A DNA stretch of 64,000 bases from Saccharopolyspora ipomoeae (GTDB lineage Bacteria; Actinomycetota; Actinomycetes; Mycobacteriales; Pseudonocardiaceae), in NCBI RefSeq assembly GCF_029952525.1, contig NZ_JASAOF010000002.1:558001-622000 (forward strand), written 5' to 3'. Under the pieces are notes generated by a model. The model was not told the DNA's origin, did no database searches, and saw only the letters and a program-made list of their open reading frames with translations. The position numbers were made by a program, and so were the translations under genes. Below, in pieces: positions 8,500 through 16,592 of the stretch. The first letter of the stretch is position 1, and the number at the start of each line of letters is the position of its first letter.

Positions 8500-10317
8500 T
8501 CACCCGATCCTCAACTGCCGCTGATTGTTGGCTTCGGGGACGACGTGCACGTAGTGTCCGTCCTCAGCGAATAACAGCCCCGCAGCCTGCCAACGCAGGA
8601 GTACGTCCTCAATGCCCGTTCCGAACTCGGCGTGCAGTGTGGACAACGACCTAGGACGGTCGAGCATCTCGAACAGGACCACGTCGCTTCCGGCAATCAC
8701 ATGTTCGCGCTGGCCGAAGGGCGGGCGGTCGTCCAAGATCAGAATCTCGGCTTCCATCCGCACCCACTCCAATTCGCTCACCGCATGATCATGCCGCCAC
8801 GCACGCACGGCCCCCAGCAAGCACCTTTCGACGTCGGCCCCTATCCCTGCGGGTGCGCTGGCGAACAGGTACGCGATTTCAGCCAATTCTTCGGGTGGTA
8901 GGGCGTAGTTGCGTGCGTATTGGGGATCGGGGTTGCGCTTGTCAAAGCCGAGGTCAGGACGGTCGAAGTACGGGCTGAAGCGCTCCAGAGCAATCCGGTC
9001 GGCCCCGTCCATCGGCGGAAGGTGATGCAAGCTGGGCATCTGGTCGATCACCGCGAGGTAGTCCTCGTCGGACTCATCCGGAAATCCGTAGAGGTAGTTC
9101 CACATGACAGTGATCCCCAGCGAACTCGCATCCCGGAGAAAACGCACGTTCTGACACCCACTCACGCCCTTGTCCATGAGCCTGAGGACACGGCTGCTGA
9201 GGTTCTCGATCCCCGGTTGGACCTGGACGATACCTGCGTTCACGAGCCGACGCATCTGGTCGATTCGAAGGTTCGACTTGACCTCACATTGGATCCGCAG
9301 GTCAAATCCGCTTTCCTCGAGGTAAGGCAAGACCGTGTTGAAATAGGCCATGTCGAGAATGTTGTCCACAAGATAGATATCGAGCACCTGGTGCTGAGCG
9401 GCGAGCCCGAGCAACTCGTCGCGGAACCGCTGCGGACTCTTGCTGCGGAACTCCATGAAGGAGCCGTTGAGGCCGCAGAACTTGCAGTGGTGCTTTTCGC
9501 CCCACCAACAGCCGCGGGCTCCTTCAACGACCAATTTGGGTTCTACCTCGGTTGCCGCGGCCGAGGAAGCATGTCTCTCGAAGTAATCTTCAAACTCCGG
9601 CGAAACGATGTCTTCCGGCGGCAGCGGAGCGGCGCTCGGGGAGTTCGCACCGATCTCGGACTTGTCGCGCCAGCACAGTCCCGGAATTCCACGCGGACTC
9701 TCACCCGATGCGAGGCTGTCGAGGAGAGCGGGGAACGCGGCTTCACCTTCGCCACGAACCACGTAGTCGACGAACTCAAAATTCCGATGCCACGCCGAAC
9801 CCTGCGTCCCTTCGCAGTTCGCTCCCCCCAGCACTGTCGTCATTCCAGGGTTGATCCTCTTCAGTTCACGAGCCAACGCCAGCGACGCCGCATTTTGCTG
9901 GAACGTCGTGGTGAACCCCACAACGGCGCCGCAGCACTCCGTGAGACTCCTGGCATACATCGAAACCCAGTCCGGGATCAGCTCGTGCAGACGCACGCAC
10001 AGCCGGAGTGTTTCCTCGTCGACATCACCGCTGTGCGCCGCGCAGAACTCGTCGACACGCCAATATCGGTCGCCGTAGAGAGCCGAGGTGAAGACCCAGT
10101 CGCCGATCCCTTGAAAATAGCTGTCCAGGCTGAAGAAGTCGTATTCACGCAACCCGGTGCCGACTTCACGGTACATCCAATCGAAGAAGTCCAGGTTGGC
10201 ATCCACAACAGTGACCCGGTGCACCCCACCGCGCTCTACGGCTGCTTTGAGGATGCCGCACGCCAGCGACGGGTAGGAAACCGACGCCCACGGCATGTTG
10301 ACCAACGTCACGTCCAC
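8500..10317 (-). CDS. RiPP-maturation radical SAM protein, B12-dependent C-methyltransferase type
   Basis: 605 residues. The N-terminal part (about 1-220) is a cobalamin-binding-like Rossmann region (MPWASVSYPSLACGILKAA; GGANCEGTQG; VVRGEGE) and the middle is the radical SAM barrel. The [4Fe-4S] cysteines are C270-x7-C278-x2-C281 (GCWWGEKHHCKFCG), the extended spacing seen in the bacteriocin-maturation family TIGR03975. The last 80 or so residues look like a small winged-helix peptide-recognition segment. Family knowledge predicts methylation of unactivated carbons on a precursor peptide. The GTG start has GGAGGTGGG 5 bases upstream. The precursor lies 86 bases upstream on the same strand. 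By eye, codon use is less GC-biased than in the neighbours, which suggests transfer. Confidence 0.88.
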   Translation of the reverse strand: MDVTLVNMPWASVSYPSLACGILKAAVERGGVHRVTVVDANLDFFDWMYREVGTGLREYDFFSLDSYFQGIGDWVFTSALYGDRYWRVDEFCAAHSGDVDEETLRLCVRLHELIPDWVSMYARSLTECCGAVVGFTTTFQQNAASLALARELKRINPGMTTVLGGANCEGTQGSAWHRNFEFVDYVVRGEGEAAFPALLDSLASGESPRGIPGLCWRDKSEIGANSPSAAPLPPEDIVSPEFEDYFERHASSAAATEVEPKLVVEGARGCWWGEKHHCKFCGLNGSFMEFRSKSPQRFRDELLGLAAQHQVLDIYLVDNILDMAYFNTVLPYLEESGFDLRIQCEVKSNLRIDQMRRLVNAGIVQVQPGIENLSSRVLRLMDKGVSGCQNVRFLRDASSLGITVMWNYLYGFPDESDEDYLAVIDQMPSLHHLPPMDGADRIALERFSPYFDRPDLGFDKRNPDPQYARNYALPPEELAEIAYLFASAPAGIGADVERCLLGAVRAWRHDHAVSELEWVRMEAEILILDDRPPFGQREHVIAGSDVVLFEMLDRPRSLSTLHAEFGTGIEDVLLRWQAAGLLFAEDGHYVHVVPEANNQRQLRIG

Positions 10318-10403
10318 TCGATCCCACCTCCGACACGATCGACGACGAAACGGGGGTGGAGCGGCGGCGATGCGTGCGTCCCCAGGGCCGCTCCACCTGT
10401 CCG

Positions 10404-10478
10404 TTACTTCGAGATCCGCACGCCGGTGGTGCCGCCGCCGATCGCGTGCGGCGAGTTGTGCACCGTCTTCTTCTTCAT
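10404..10478 (-). CDS. 24-residue RiPP precursor peptide candidate
   Basis: A very small gene with a textbook start: GGAGGTGAGCGC directly before ATG (site 10479-10490). It begins MKKKTVHNSPHA, has a central IGGGTTG segment and ends VRISK, then TAA. The basic N-terminus could be a minimal leader and the Gly/Thr-rich second half the core; it has no Cys or Trp. It lies immediately upstream of the radical SAM gene in the same direction and is the only small ORF in the cluster with a strong ribosome site. A longer reading from 10604 exists but has no ribosome site and crosses the untranslated leader, so I reject it. The product is unproven. Confidence 0.75.
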   Translation of the reverse strand: MKKKTVHNSPHAIGGGTTGVRISK

Positions 10479-10490
10479 GCGCTCACCTCC

Positions 10491-10871
10491 TACATACTTC
10501 GATCTTGGACCGCAGGAATCGTTGGACCTGCGGCCAGGAATCGGACCTGAGAGCGGCACGAGTTGTGCGGTTCGCGACGCTACCAACCAATGGGCCGCTT
10601 CCAAACCCCAAAATGACAGCCTTGCGCAACACGACGCCTCTCAATTTTCACCTATTTACCAAAATTAGGTTCGTTATTACCAAAGAAGGAAGCGCAACGT
10701 CGCCGAAATTCGAGTAGATCACGCAGAAGGAGCACGCCGGTCGATGCGTTAATCGCCCTCGATCAGGGCAGCTGGCGGCGTGAGGACGCGGTACCGCTAC
10801 GCCAGCTCGACGCGGGTGGACGACCGGTCGCGCAGCGGTGGCCGAACGCGATCGAGCGGTGCTCCCGCGCT
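10491..10871. promoter_or_regulatory. AT-rich upstream region of the RiPP cluster with leader hairpin
   Basis: No gene seen. In the mRNA leader of the precursor, CCGCAGG (10510-10516) pairs with CCTGCGG (10527-10533) around a 10-base loop. The segment AGGAATCG occurs twice (10514-10521 and 10536-10543), each followed by GGACCTG. Bases about 10610-10700 are strikingly AT-rich for this genome. A weak minus-strand promoter TTGGAA-N16-TAGCGT is possible near 10575-10602 but is not secure. Confidence 0.45.
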
Positions 10872-11000
10872 GGGTCCTTCGAAGGCATCAACCTCGCCTT
10901 GAACTGATCCGTCGACGCCGTGGTCCCGCTGCTTCGAGACTTAGGTCTCTTCCGCACCGAGTACGAATCCGACGCGCTGCGCGACCTCATCGACGTCTGA
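10872..11000 (+). pseudogene. Decayed C-terminus of an NtaA/SnaA-type FMN monooxygenase
   Basis: Read in one frame this gives GSFEGINLALN, a TGA at 10905-10907, then VVPLLRDLGLFRTEY and a terminal LRDLIDV before TGA at 10998. The second part closely resembles the conserved C-terminus of flavin-dependent nitrilotriacetate/dibenzothiophene-type monooxygenases (family pattern VPELQRRGLFRTEYEG...LR). The internal stop and the lack of a matching upstream body show a remnant. It lies next to the RiPP cluster boundary. Confidence 0.5.
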
Positions 11001-11078
11001 CCCGCGGCACCGGAAGGGCCTGAAGCATGGTCTCCCGACGACTTTCACGCACCCGAGGACGTGCACGCTTAAGGCGCG

Positions 11079-11294
11079 ATGATCGTGGCGCCCGGTCGCG
11101 GCGAATCCCGTGCCACCTGCACCCGATTCGCCCGCCGACTGGCCACCGATGCCAACCTGGTTCAGGTGCTCGCCGCGCCGCGGGTCGAGGACGGCTCCTC
11201 GTCGCTGGAACTCGCCGAGGTGCTCACCACCGCGGCCGACGGCTTCCCCCGACCGGTGGTGATCGTGGGATCCGAAACGAGCGGTAGCACCTAG
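11079..11294 (+). CDS. Small ORF of unknown function, possibly a gene fragment
   Basis: 71 residues starting MIVAPGRGESRATCTRF and ending RPVVIVGSETSGST. Third codon positions are mostly G or C, as in real genes here, but there is no clear ribosome site and no family I recognise. It directly follows the monooxygenase remnant, so it may be another fragment. The bases from 11295 to 11508 hold no gene that I can support. Confidence 0.3.
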   Translation: MIVAPGRGESRATCTRFARRLATDANLVQVLAAPRVEDGSSSLELAEVLTTAADGFPRPVVIVGSETSGST

Positions 11295-11508
11295 TGGTGT
11301 CCGCCGAGGCCCCTAACCTTCCTCGAAAACCTCGGCAACGACCTCAACCCGATCATTGCGGTCGACTCCGACGGGTGGCCGATTCGAAGGAGTACGGCGG
11401 TCACCAACCGGCAGGAGCCAGCAGGGGACCGCATCTCCCCGAATTAACCGGACGAAACGGGCTTTGATCATGGGTGGTTCGAGGAAGAACCGTCGCCTCC
11501 GCGGGGGC

Positions 11509-12753
11509 TCACCAGTCGTGCACGGTTCCGTCGAGGAGGCGGTTCACGGGGAGGTAGGCGGCTGTGTAGGGGTGTTGGGCGGCGAGGGTTTCGTCGAGTT
11601 CGACTCCGAGGCCCGGGGTGTCTCCGGGGTGGAGGAAGCCCCGGTCGAAGGTGTAGGAGGTGCGGAAGGTCTCCAGGGTGAGGTCGCTGTGGGGCATGTA
11701 CTCCTGGATGCCGAAGTTGTGGATCGCCAGGTCCAGGTGCAGTGCCGCGGCCATGCCGATCGGGGAGACGTCGGTGGGGCCGTGCAGGCCGGAGCGGATG
11801 CCGTAGATGCCGGCGAAGTCCAGGAGCTTCTTCATCCCGGTGATGCCGCCGGTGTGCGTCGGCGCCGAGCGGACGTAGTCGATCAGGCGCTCGGTGATCA
11901 ACGCCTGGTAGTCGTGGACGGAGTTGAAGACCTCGCCGGTGGCCAGCGGTGTGGTGCTGTGCTGGCGGATCAGCCGGAACGCTTCCTGGTCCTCGCCCGG
12001 GGTCGCGTCCTCCAGCCACAGCAGGTCGTACGGTTCCAGGGATTTCGCCAGCCGGGCGGCTTCGATCGGCGACATCCGGTGGTGCCCGTCGTGCAGCAGG
12101 CGCAGCTCCGGGCCGAACTCCTCGCGCACCTTCTCGAAGATCGACGGGACGTGGCGGAGGTAGGCCGGGGTGTCCCACTCCTCCTCGTCGGGGCGGGTGG
12201 CGGCGCTGCCGTCGGCCGCGCGGTGCGCGGGCTCGTAGTCGTACTTCTCCCCCGGCTTCGCCGTCGCCGAGACGCCGTAGACGGAGTCGAGTCCGGGCAC
12301 GCCGGTCTGGATGCGGACCGCGGTGTAGCCCTCGTCGACGTAGCCGCGGATCGCCTGCGCCAGGGCCGCGTAGTCGTTGCCGGAGGCGTGGGCGTAGACG
12401 CGGAGCTTGTCGCGGCTCGCGCCGCCGAGCAGCTGGTAGACCGGCACGCCCAGCTTCTTGGCCTTGATGTCCCACAGCGCCATGTCGACCGCGGCGATCG
12501 CGGCCATCGTCACCGGACCGCGACGCCAGTAGGCGCCCCGGTACAGGTACTGCCAGGTGTCCTCGATGCGGTCCTCGTCCCGGCCGATCAAGGTGCTGGC
12601 GACGTGGTCGCGGAGGTAGGCCGCGGCGGCGAGCTCGCGCCCGTTGAGCGTGGCGTCTCCCCAGCCGACGACGCCGTCGGAGGTGACGAGCTTGAGGGTG
12701 ACGAAGTTGCGTCCGGGGCTGGTGACGATGACGTCGGCGGTGGAGATGCTCAC
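11509..12753 (-). CDS. D-mannonate dehydratase family enolase-superfamily enzyme (ManD/RspA type)
   Basis: Dehydrates a sugar acid such as D-mannonate or D-gluconate to 2-keto-3-deoxygluconate, using Mg2+ in the cytosol. 414 residues, the usual length. The capping domain (1-120) is followed by the barrel, with metal ligands in LLHDGHHR (Asp), [10 protein letters not shown] (Glu) and TGEVFNS (Glu), and the catalytic loop from about residue 145 (YAHASGNDY). It is third in a minus-strand cassette after a dehydrogenase and an MHS transporter. RspA/RspB pairs in other bacteria join a ManD-type dehydratase with an L-gulonate/L-idonate dehydrogenase, which fits here. Exact substrate cannot be read from sequence. 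Confidence 0.9.
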   Translation of the reverse strand: MSISTADVIVTSPGRNFVTLKLVTSDGVVGWGDATLNGRELAAAAYLRDHVASTLIGRDEDRIEDTWQYLYRGAYWRRGPVTMAAIAAVDMALWDIKAKKLGVPVYQLLGGASRDKLRVYAHASGNDYAALAQAIRGYVDEGYTAVRIQTGVPGLDSVYGVSATAKPGEKYDYEPAHRAADGSAATRPDEEEWDTPAYLRHVPSIFEKVREEFGPELRLLHDGHHRMSPIEAARLAKSLEPYDLLWLEDATPGEDQEAFRLIRQHSTTPLATGEVFNSVHDYQALITERLIDYVRSAPTHTGGITGMKKLLDFAGIYGIRSGLHGPTDVSPIGMAAALHLDLAIHNFGIQEYMPHSDLTLETFRTSYTFDRGFLHPGDTPGLGVELDETLAAQHPYTAAYLPVNRLLDGTVHDW

Positions 12754-12805
12754 GGTGCGGGCTTTCCGTTCTCGGGCCGCGTTGGCGCGGCGTGGGTGGT
12801 GGAAT

Positions 12806-12841
12806 CCCGGCGGCGCCCCTGGTGGTCGGGGCGCCGCCGGG
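12806..12841. terminator. Strong intra-operon hairpin between transporter and dehydratase genes
   Basis: Perfect 14-bp stem (12806-12819 with 12828-12841, CCCGGCGGCGCCCC and its complement) with an 8-base loop. It lies between two genes read in the same direction, so it may partly terminate or stabilise the mRNA end and lower dehydratase expression relative to transporter. Confidence 0.65.
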
Positions 12842-12844
12842 CGG

Positions 12845-14245
12845 TCAGACCGCGTTGCGCGGGTCCTTGAGGTCGCGGCCGGCGACCTCGGGCATCAGGA
12901 AGGTGCCGATGAGCGGGCAGATCGTGAACGCCGCGAGCATGATCGCGATCGGGACCCACGAACCGCTCGCGGCGGCGACCCAGGCGGCCACGACGACCGG
13001 GCCGATGCCGGTGGCCACCATCGCGGCGATCTCGCGGATGACGCCGGTGGCGGCGTAGCGGTGCCGGGAGCCGAAGATCTCCGGCAGCGTCAGGTTCTCC
13101 AGCGAGGCCAGGGCCATCACCGACACGTTGTGCATGACGATGTAGCCGAGGAACAGCTGCGGCACCTGCGCGCCGGCGATCGCCATCACGGTCGGCACGA
13201 TGAGCACCAGCGAGATGATGCTCATGACCTGGTACATGCGGCGGCGGCCGAACTTGTCGCCGAGCGCCCCGACGAGCGGCACGGTCAGGAACGCGACCAG
13301 CGAGGACACGATCACGACGCTCGTCCCGACCGAGGCCGACATGGCCAGCGTGACGGTGATGAACGAGACCATGTAGGTCTGCAGCAGGCCGGAGTTGCCC
13401 GCCTGCCCGAAGCGCAGCAGGAACGCCGGGATCATGGCCCGCCACTTGTTCTGCTCCAGCGCTTCGAGCATCCGCTCGTCGTTCTCCTGCTCGGCCTTCT
13501 CCCGGATCTCGGCGGTCGTGAGCGCCACGCCGTCGGTGACGTGGGCGCTCTCCTCGAACACCGGGCTCTCCTTGAGCCGGAACCGGACCCACACCGCGAA
13601 CAGCAGGATCACCGCGCTGCCCAGGAACGGGATGCGCCAGCCCCACGCGAGCAGCTGCTCCTCGGAGAGCACCGCGACGAGAACGCCCCAGATCGCCGAG
13701 GCGCCGAGCGTGCCGCAGTTGGTGCCCAGGGCGACGAGGGAGGCGATGATGCCGCGACGGCCGGACGGCGCGTACTCGGCGAGCATCACGCCCGCACCGG
13801 AGATCTCCGCACCGGCGCCGAAGCCCTGCACCAGGCGCAGCAGCGCGAGCAGGATCGGGGCGAGGATGCCGATCGTGTGCGCCGTGGGCAGCGCGCCGAT
13901 GAGCGTCGTCGCGCCGCCCATCAGGGCGATCGTGATGAACAGGACCTTGGTGCGGCCCACGCGGTCGCCGAGTCGGCCGAAGTACCAGGCGCCGACCGGC
14001 CGGGCCAGGTAGCCGACCGCGTAGGTGGCCATCGCCGAGACGACCGCCAGCGCGGGGCTCTCGCCGACGAAGAACAGCTGGCTGAACACCAGCCCGGCCG
14101 CCAGCGAGTACAGCTGGAAGTCCATGAACTCGAGCGCGGTGCCCAACCATCCCGACATCGCCGCGCGCACGAGATCGCTCGTCTTGCGTTGGGCGGGCAT
14201 GGTTTTCGCTCCGGAGTTCTCCGGGCTCTGGGGTGAAGTGGACAT
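12845..14245 (-). CDS. MHS-family metabolite:H+ symporter (MFS)
   Basis: 466 residues, 12 membrane helices, of the metabolite:H+ symporter family that includes shikimate, proline-betaine and dicarboxylate carriers. Landmarks are [20 protein letters not shown] in helix 1, [13 protein letters not shown] after helix 2 and [11 protein letters not shown] in the second half. The ATG at 14245 follows GAAGGAAC. It lies between the dehydrogenase and dehydratase genes, so it probably imports the sugar acid they degrade. The N-terminal 25 residues before the first helix are polar. Substrate is inferred from context. Confidence 0.88.
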   Translation of the reverse strand: MSTSPQSPENSGAKTMPAQRKTSDLVRAAMSGWLGTALEFMDFQLYSLAAGLVFSQLFFVGESPALAVVSAMATYAVGYLARPVGAWYFGRLGDRVGRTKVLFITIALMGGATTLIGALPTAHTIGILAPILLALLRLVQGFGAGAEISGAGVMLAEYAPSGRRGIIASLVALGTNCGTLGASAIWGVLVAVLSEEQLLAWGWRIPFLGSAVILLFAVWVRFRLKESPVFEESAHVTDGVALTTAEIREKAEQENDERMLEALEQNKWRAMIPAFLLRFGQAGNSGLLQTYMVSFITVTLAMSASVGTSVVIVSSLVAFLTVPLVGALGDKFGRRRMYQVMSIISLVLIVPTVMAIAGAQVPQLFLGYIVMHNVSVMALASLENLTLPEIFGSRHRYAATGVIREIAAMVATGIGPVVVAAWVAAASGSWVPIAIMLAAFTICPLIGTFLMPEVAGRDLKDPRNAV

Positions 14246-14290
14246 CGTTGTTCCTTCAGCAGTGGGTGGAGCCGTCTAGCGCAGGAGGGG

Positions 14291-15295
14291 TCAGAACTCG
14301 ATCAGGACCTTGCCGGAGGCGGCGGAGTCCTTGGCGGTGGTGAACGCGGCGACCGCGTCGCTCGCGGGCAGCACGTGGGTCACGACTCCGGCGATGGAGG
14401 GGTGGGCGGCGAGCATCTCGACGGCCTCGTCGATCTCGGTGGAGAAGCGGAAGGTGCCGCGCAGCTGCACCTCCTTCGACACCAGCGGCGCGAGGTTCAC
14501 GCCGATCGCGGCGTCGGCGAGCATGCCGACCTGCACGACCACTCCGGCGCGACTGGCCGAGACGACCGCCTGGCTCAGCGACGGGGGCGCCGCCGAGCAC
14601 TCGAACACCACCGGGTAGGCGGTGGCCGGGACCTCGTCGGTGCCGACGAGGAACGTCTCGTTCGCGCCGAGCGCGCGGGCCCGGGCCAGCGCCGATTCCT
14701 GGGTGTCGCCGACCGCGACGTGCTCGACGCCCCGGGCGCGCAGCGCCGCGATCACCAGCAGGCCGATGGGCCCGGCGCCGAGGACCAGGGCGCTGGAGCC
14801 CAGCTCGTCACCGGCGACGGTCAGCGCGTGCAGCGCGACGCCGAGGGGCTCGGCCAGCGCGGCGTCCCGCAGCGAGAGCCCGTCGGGCAGGCGGCGCAGC
14901 ATGTGCTCCTCGACCACGACGTAGTCGGCCGCCGCGCCCTGGCGGTGCGGGAAGTCGGCCGCGCTGCCCAGGTAGTCGCCGCCGGGCCACAGGTGCGGTT
15001 TGTCCTCGATCCCGTCGACCGGGGTGCCGAAGCGCGCGGGGTGCGCGGTCACCGGCGTGCCCTGGGCCCATTCCCCGCTCGGGTCGTGCTCGACGGTCGC
15101 GGAGAACTCGTGCCCCGGGGCGAAGGGCTCGCGCACGAGGTTCTCCCCGTTCTTGCCGTGGAAGTAGTAGTGCAGGTCGGAGCCGCAGATGCCCACGTAG
15201 CGGACCCGCAGCAGCACCTCGCCCTCGCCGGGTTCCGGCACGGCGACCTCGTCGAGGCGCATGTCCTCGGCACCGTGGATGAACAGGGCTTTCAT
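14291..15295 (-). CDS. Zinc-dependent L-idonate/L-gulonate 5-dehydrogenase-like enzyme
   Basis: Medium-chain dehydrogenase (334 residues) predicted to oxidise a hexonate at C5 with NAD(P)+. Catalytic zinc ligands are in GICGSDLHYY (Cys) and APGHEFSATVEH (His-Glu). The structural-zinc cysteine cluster is absent, replaced by HPARFGTPVDG, as in idonate dehydrogenases. The Rossmann motif is VLGAGPIGLLV. First gene of the cassette, with AGGAG upstream of its ATG. The divergent LacI gene at 15582 probably controls it through the 286-base spacer. IdnD and RspB-type activities cannot be told apart here. Confidence 0.88.
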   Translation of the reverse strand: MKALFIHGAEDMRLDEVAVPEPGEGEVLLRVRYVGICGSDLHYYFHGKNGENLVREPFAPGHEFSATVEHDPSGEWAQGTPVTAHPARFGTPVDGIEDKPHLWPGGDYLGSAADFPHRQGAAADYVVVEEHMLRRLPDGLSLRDAALAEPLGVALHALTVAGDELGSSALVLGAGPIGLLVIAALRARGVEHVAVGDTQESALARARALGANETFLVGTDEVPATAYPVVFECSAAPPSLSQAVVSASRAGVVVQVGMLADAAIGVNLAPLVSKEVQLRGTFRFSTEIDEAVEMLAAHPSIAGVVTHVLPASDAVAAFTTAKDSAASGKVLIEF

Positions 15296-15393
15296 CGGTG
15301 ATCAGCTCCTGGCGAGTATCGGGCGACGGCGACCGGGGTGGGCGCATCCCCAGTGATGTTGGCGATGAGGCTAAGCGAGGCGGCGAAGCCGCG

Positions 15394-15544
15394 GCAAGAT
15401 GTTTGCCAAATCTTGCACAACTATTTCACACTGGTCGCAGACCGCTCCTCCGGTTCCACCGGGACCGGATCGAGCAGGTCAGCAGGACCGCGCCGAGTCC
15501 AGCAGCGCTGCGGTGATCGGATCGCCCGCGCCGTTCTTGCACAA
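15394..15544. promoter_or_regulatory. Candidate operator region for the divergent LacI regulator
   Basis: GCAAGAT (15394-15400) and ATCTTGC (15410-15416) form an inverted repeat, and the decamer TCTTGCACAA occurs exactly twice, at 15411-15420 and 15535-15544. The two copies flank the divergent promoters of the dehydrogenase cassette (-) and the LacI gene (+). The region is AT-rich for this DNA. These are candidate sites only; the classic central CG of LacI operators is not obvious. Confidence 0.4.
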
Positions 15545-15581
15545 TGGTTCCGCCCGCCGCCGTCGTGATGAAGGAGCGCTC

Positions 15582-16553
15582 GTGCCCGCCACCCTCACCG
15601 ACGTCGCCGCCCGCGCGAAGGTCTCGCTGGCCACGGCGTCGCGGGCGTTCAAGGAGCCGGACCGGCTGGCACCGGGCACGCTGCAGCGCGTGCAGGCCGC
15701 AGCGGCGGAGCTGGGCTACGAGACCCCGGCATTCCCGGCCACCCGCACGCTCGGCGTGGTCCTGCCCGACATGGCCAACGCGGTGTTCGCCTCGCTGCTG
15801 CGGTCGATCCACGACCAGGCGTGGCACGGCAGGCACCAGCTGGTGGTCACCAACACCAACGAGGACGCCGACCGCGAGCGCGAGGCCCTCGACCGCTTCA
15901 CCAACTCCGCCGACGGCATCATCGTCTGCTCGCCCCGCTCCCCCGTCGAGCTGCTCGACGAGGTCGCGGCGAAGAAACCCGTGGTGACCATCAACGGGAC
16001 GACCGCCGAGGCGCCGAGCGTGCTCATCACCGCCGACGACGGCCTCCGCCAAGCCGCGGAGCACCTGCGCGCGCTCGGCCACGAGCACGTCGTCTACGTG
16101 CCCGGCCCGGAGAACTCGTGGGCCGACCGCAACCGGCACGACGCCCTCTCGGAACACTGCTCCGCACAAGGACTTCGGCTCACCGTCGTCTGCCACCAGT
16201 CGGCCTCGGTGGCGGGCGGCCTGGCCGCCGCGGCGTCGGTCGTGGCCAGCGGCGCCACCGCCGTCGTCGCCTACAACGACCTGGTGGCGCTCGGAATCCG
16301 CGCGGGCGCCCGCAAGCTCGGCCGCCGCTGCCCCGCGGACCTCAGCATCATCGGCATCGACGACCTCGACGTCGCCGCCGTCTCCGACCCGGGCCTCACG
16401 TCGGTCCACATCGGCATCACCGAAGGCGGCACCCTCGCCGTGGACCTCCTGCTCAACCAGATCGACGGCCCACCGCGCCACGACGACGTCCGCATGACCT
16501 CCCAGCTCATCGCCCGGGACTCCACCGGGATGCCCGGCCGGAGCCTCGAGTAG
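15582..16553 (+). CDS. LacI-family transcriptional regulator of the sugar-acid cassette
   Basis: Repressor or activator of about 323 residues. The helix-turn-helix is at the N-terminus (TLTDVAARAKVSLATASRAF), with hinge helix about 45-55 and a periplasmic-binding-protein-like effector domain (LGVVLPDMANAVFASLLRSI onward; VVAYNDLVALG; IIGIDDLDVAAVSDPGLTSV). The GTG at 15582 is used because AAGGAG lies 6 bases upstream and it places the HTH at the extreme N-terminus. Divergent from the dehydrogenase-transporter-dehydratase genes, so those are the likely targets, with a sugar acid as effector (inferred). Confidence 0.92.
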   Translation: MPATLTDVAARAKVSLATASRAFKEPDRLAPGTLQRVQAAAAELGYETPAFPATRTLGVVLPDMANAVFASLLRSIHDQAWHGRHQLVVTNTNEDADREREALDRFTNSADGIIVCSPRSPVELLDEVAAKKPVVTINGTTAEAPSVLITADDGLRQAAEHLRALGHEHVVYVPGPENSWADRNRHDALSEHCSAQGLRLTVVCHQSASVAGGLAAAASVVASGATAVVAYNDLVALGIRAGARKLGRRCPADLSIIGIDDLDVAAVSDPGLTSVHIGITEGGTLAVDLLLNQIDGPPRHDDVRMTSQLIARDSTGMPGRSLE

Positions 16554-16587
16554 TGCGGGACGGCCGCCCGTTGCGGCCGCCCCGCAC
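16553..16587. terminator. Bidirectional terminator between LacI and GH3 genes
   Basis: Arms 16553-16567 and 16573-16587 pair over 15 positions with one mismatch (GTGCGGG.CGGCCGC and complement), with a 5-base loop, starting at the last base of the lacI stop codon. Convergent genes on both sides. Confidence 0.8.
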
Positions 16588-16592
16588 CCGCC

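Noticed and set aside
10404-10604. 66-codon version of the RiPP precursor
   Set aside because: No ribosome site at 10604, and the strong site directly before ATG 10478 decides the start; the extension covers the leader hairpin.
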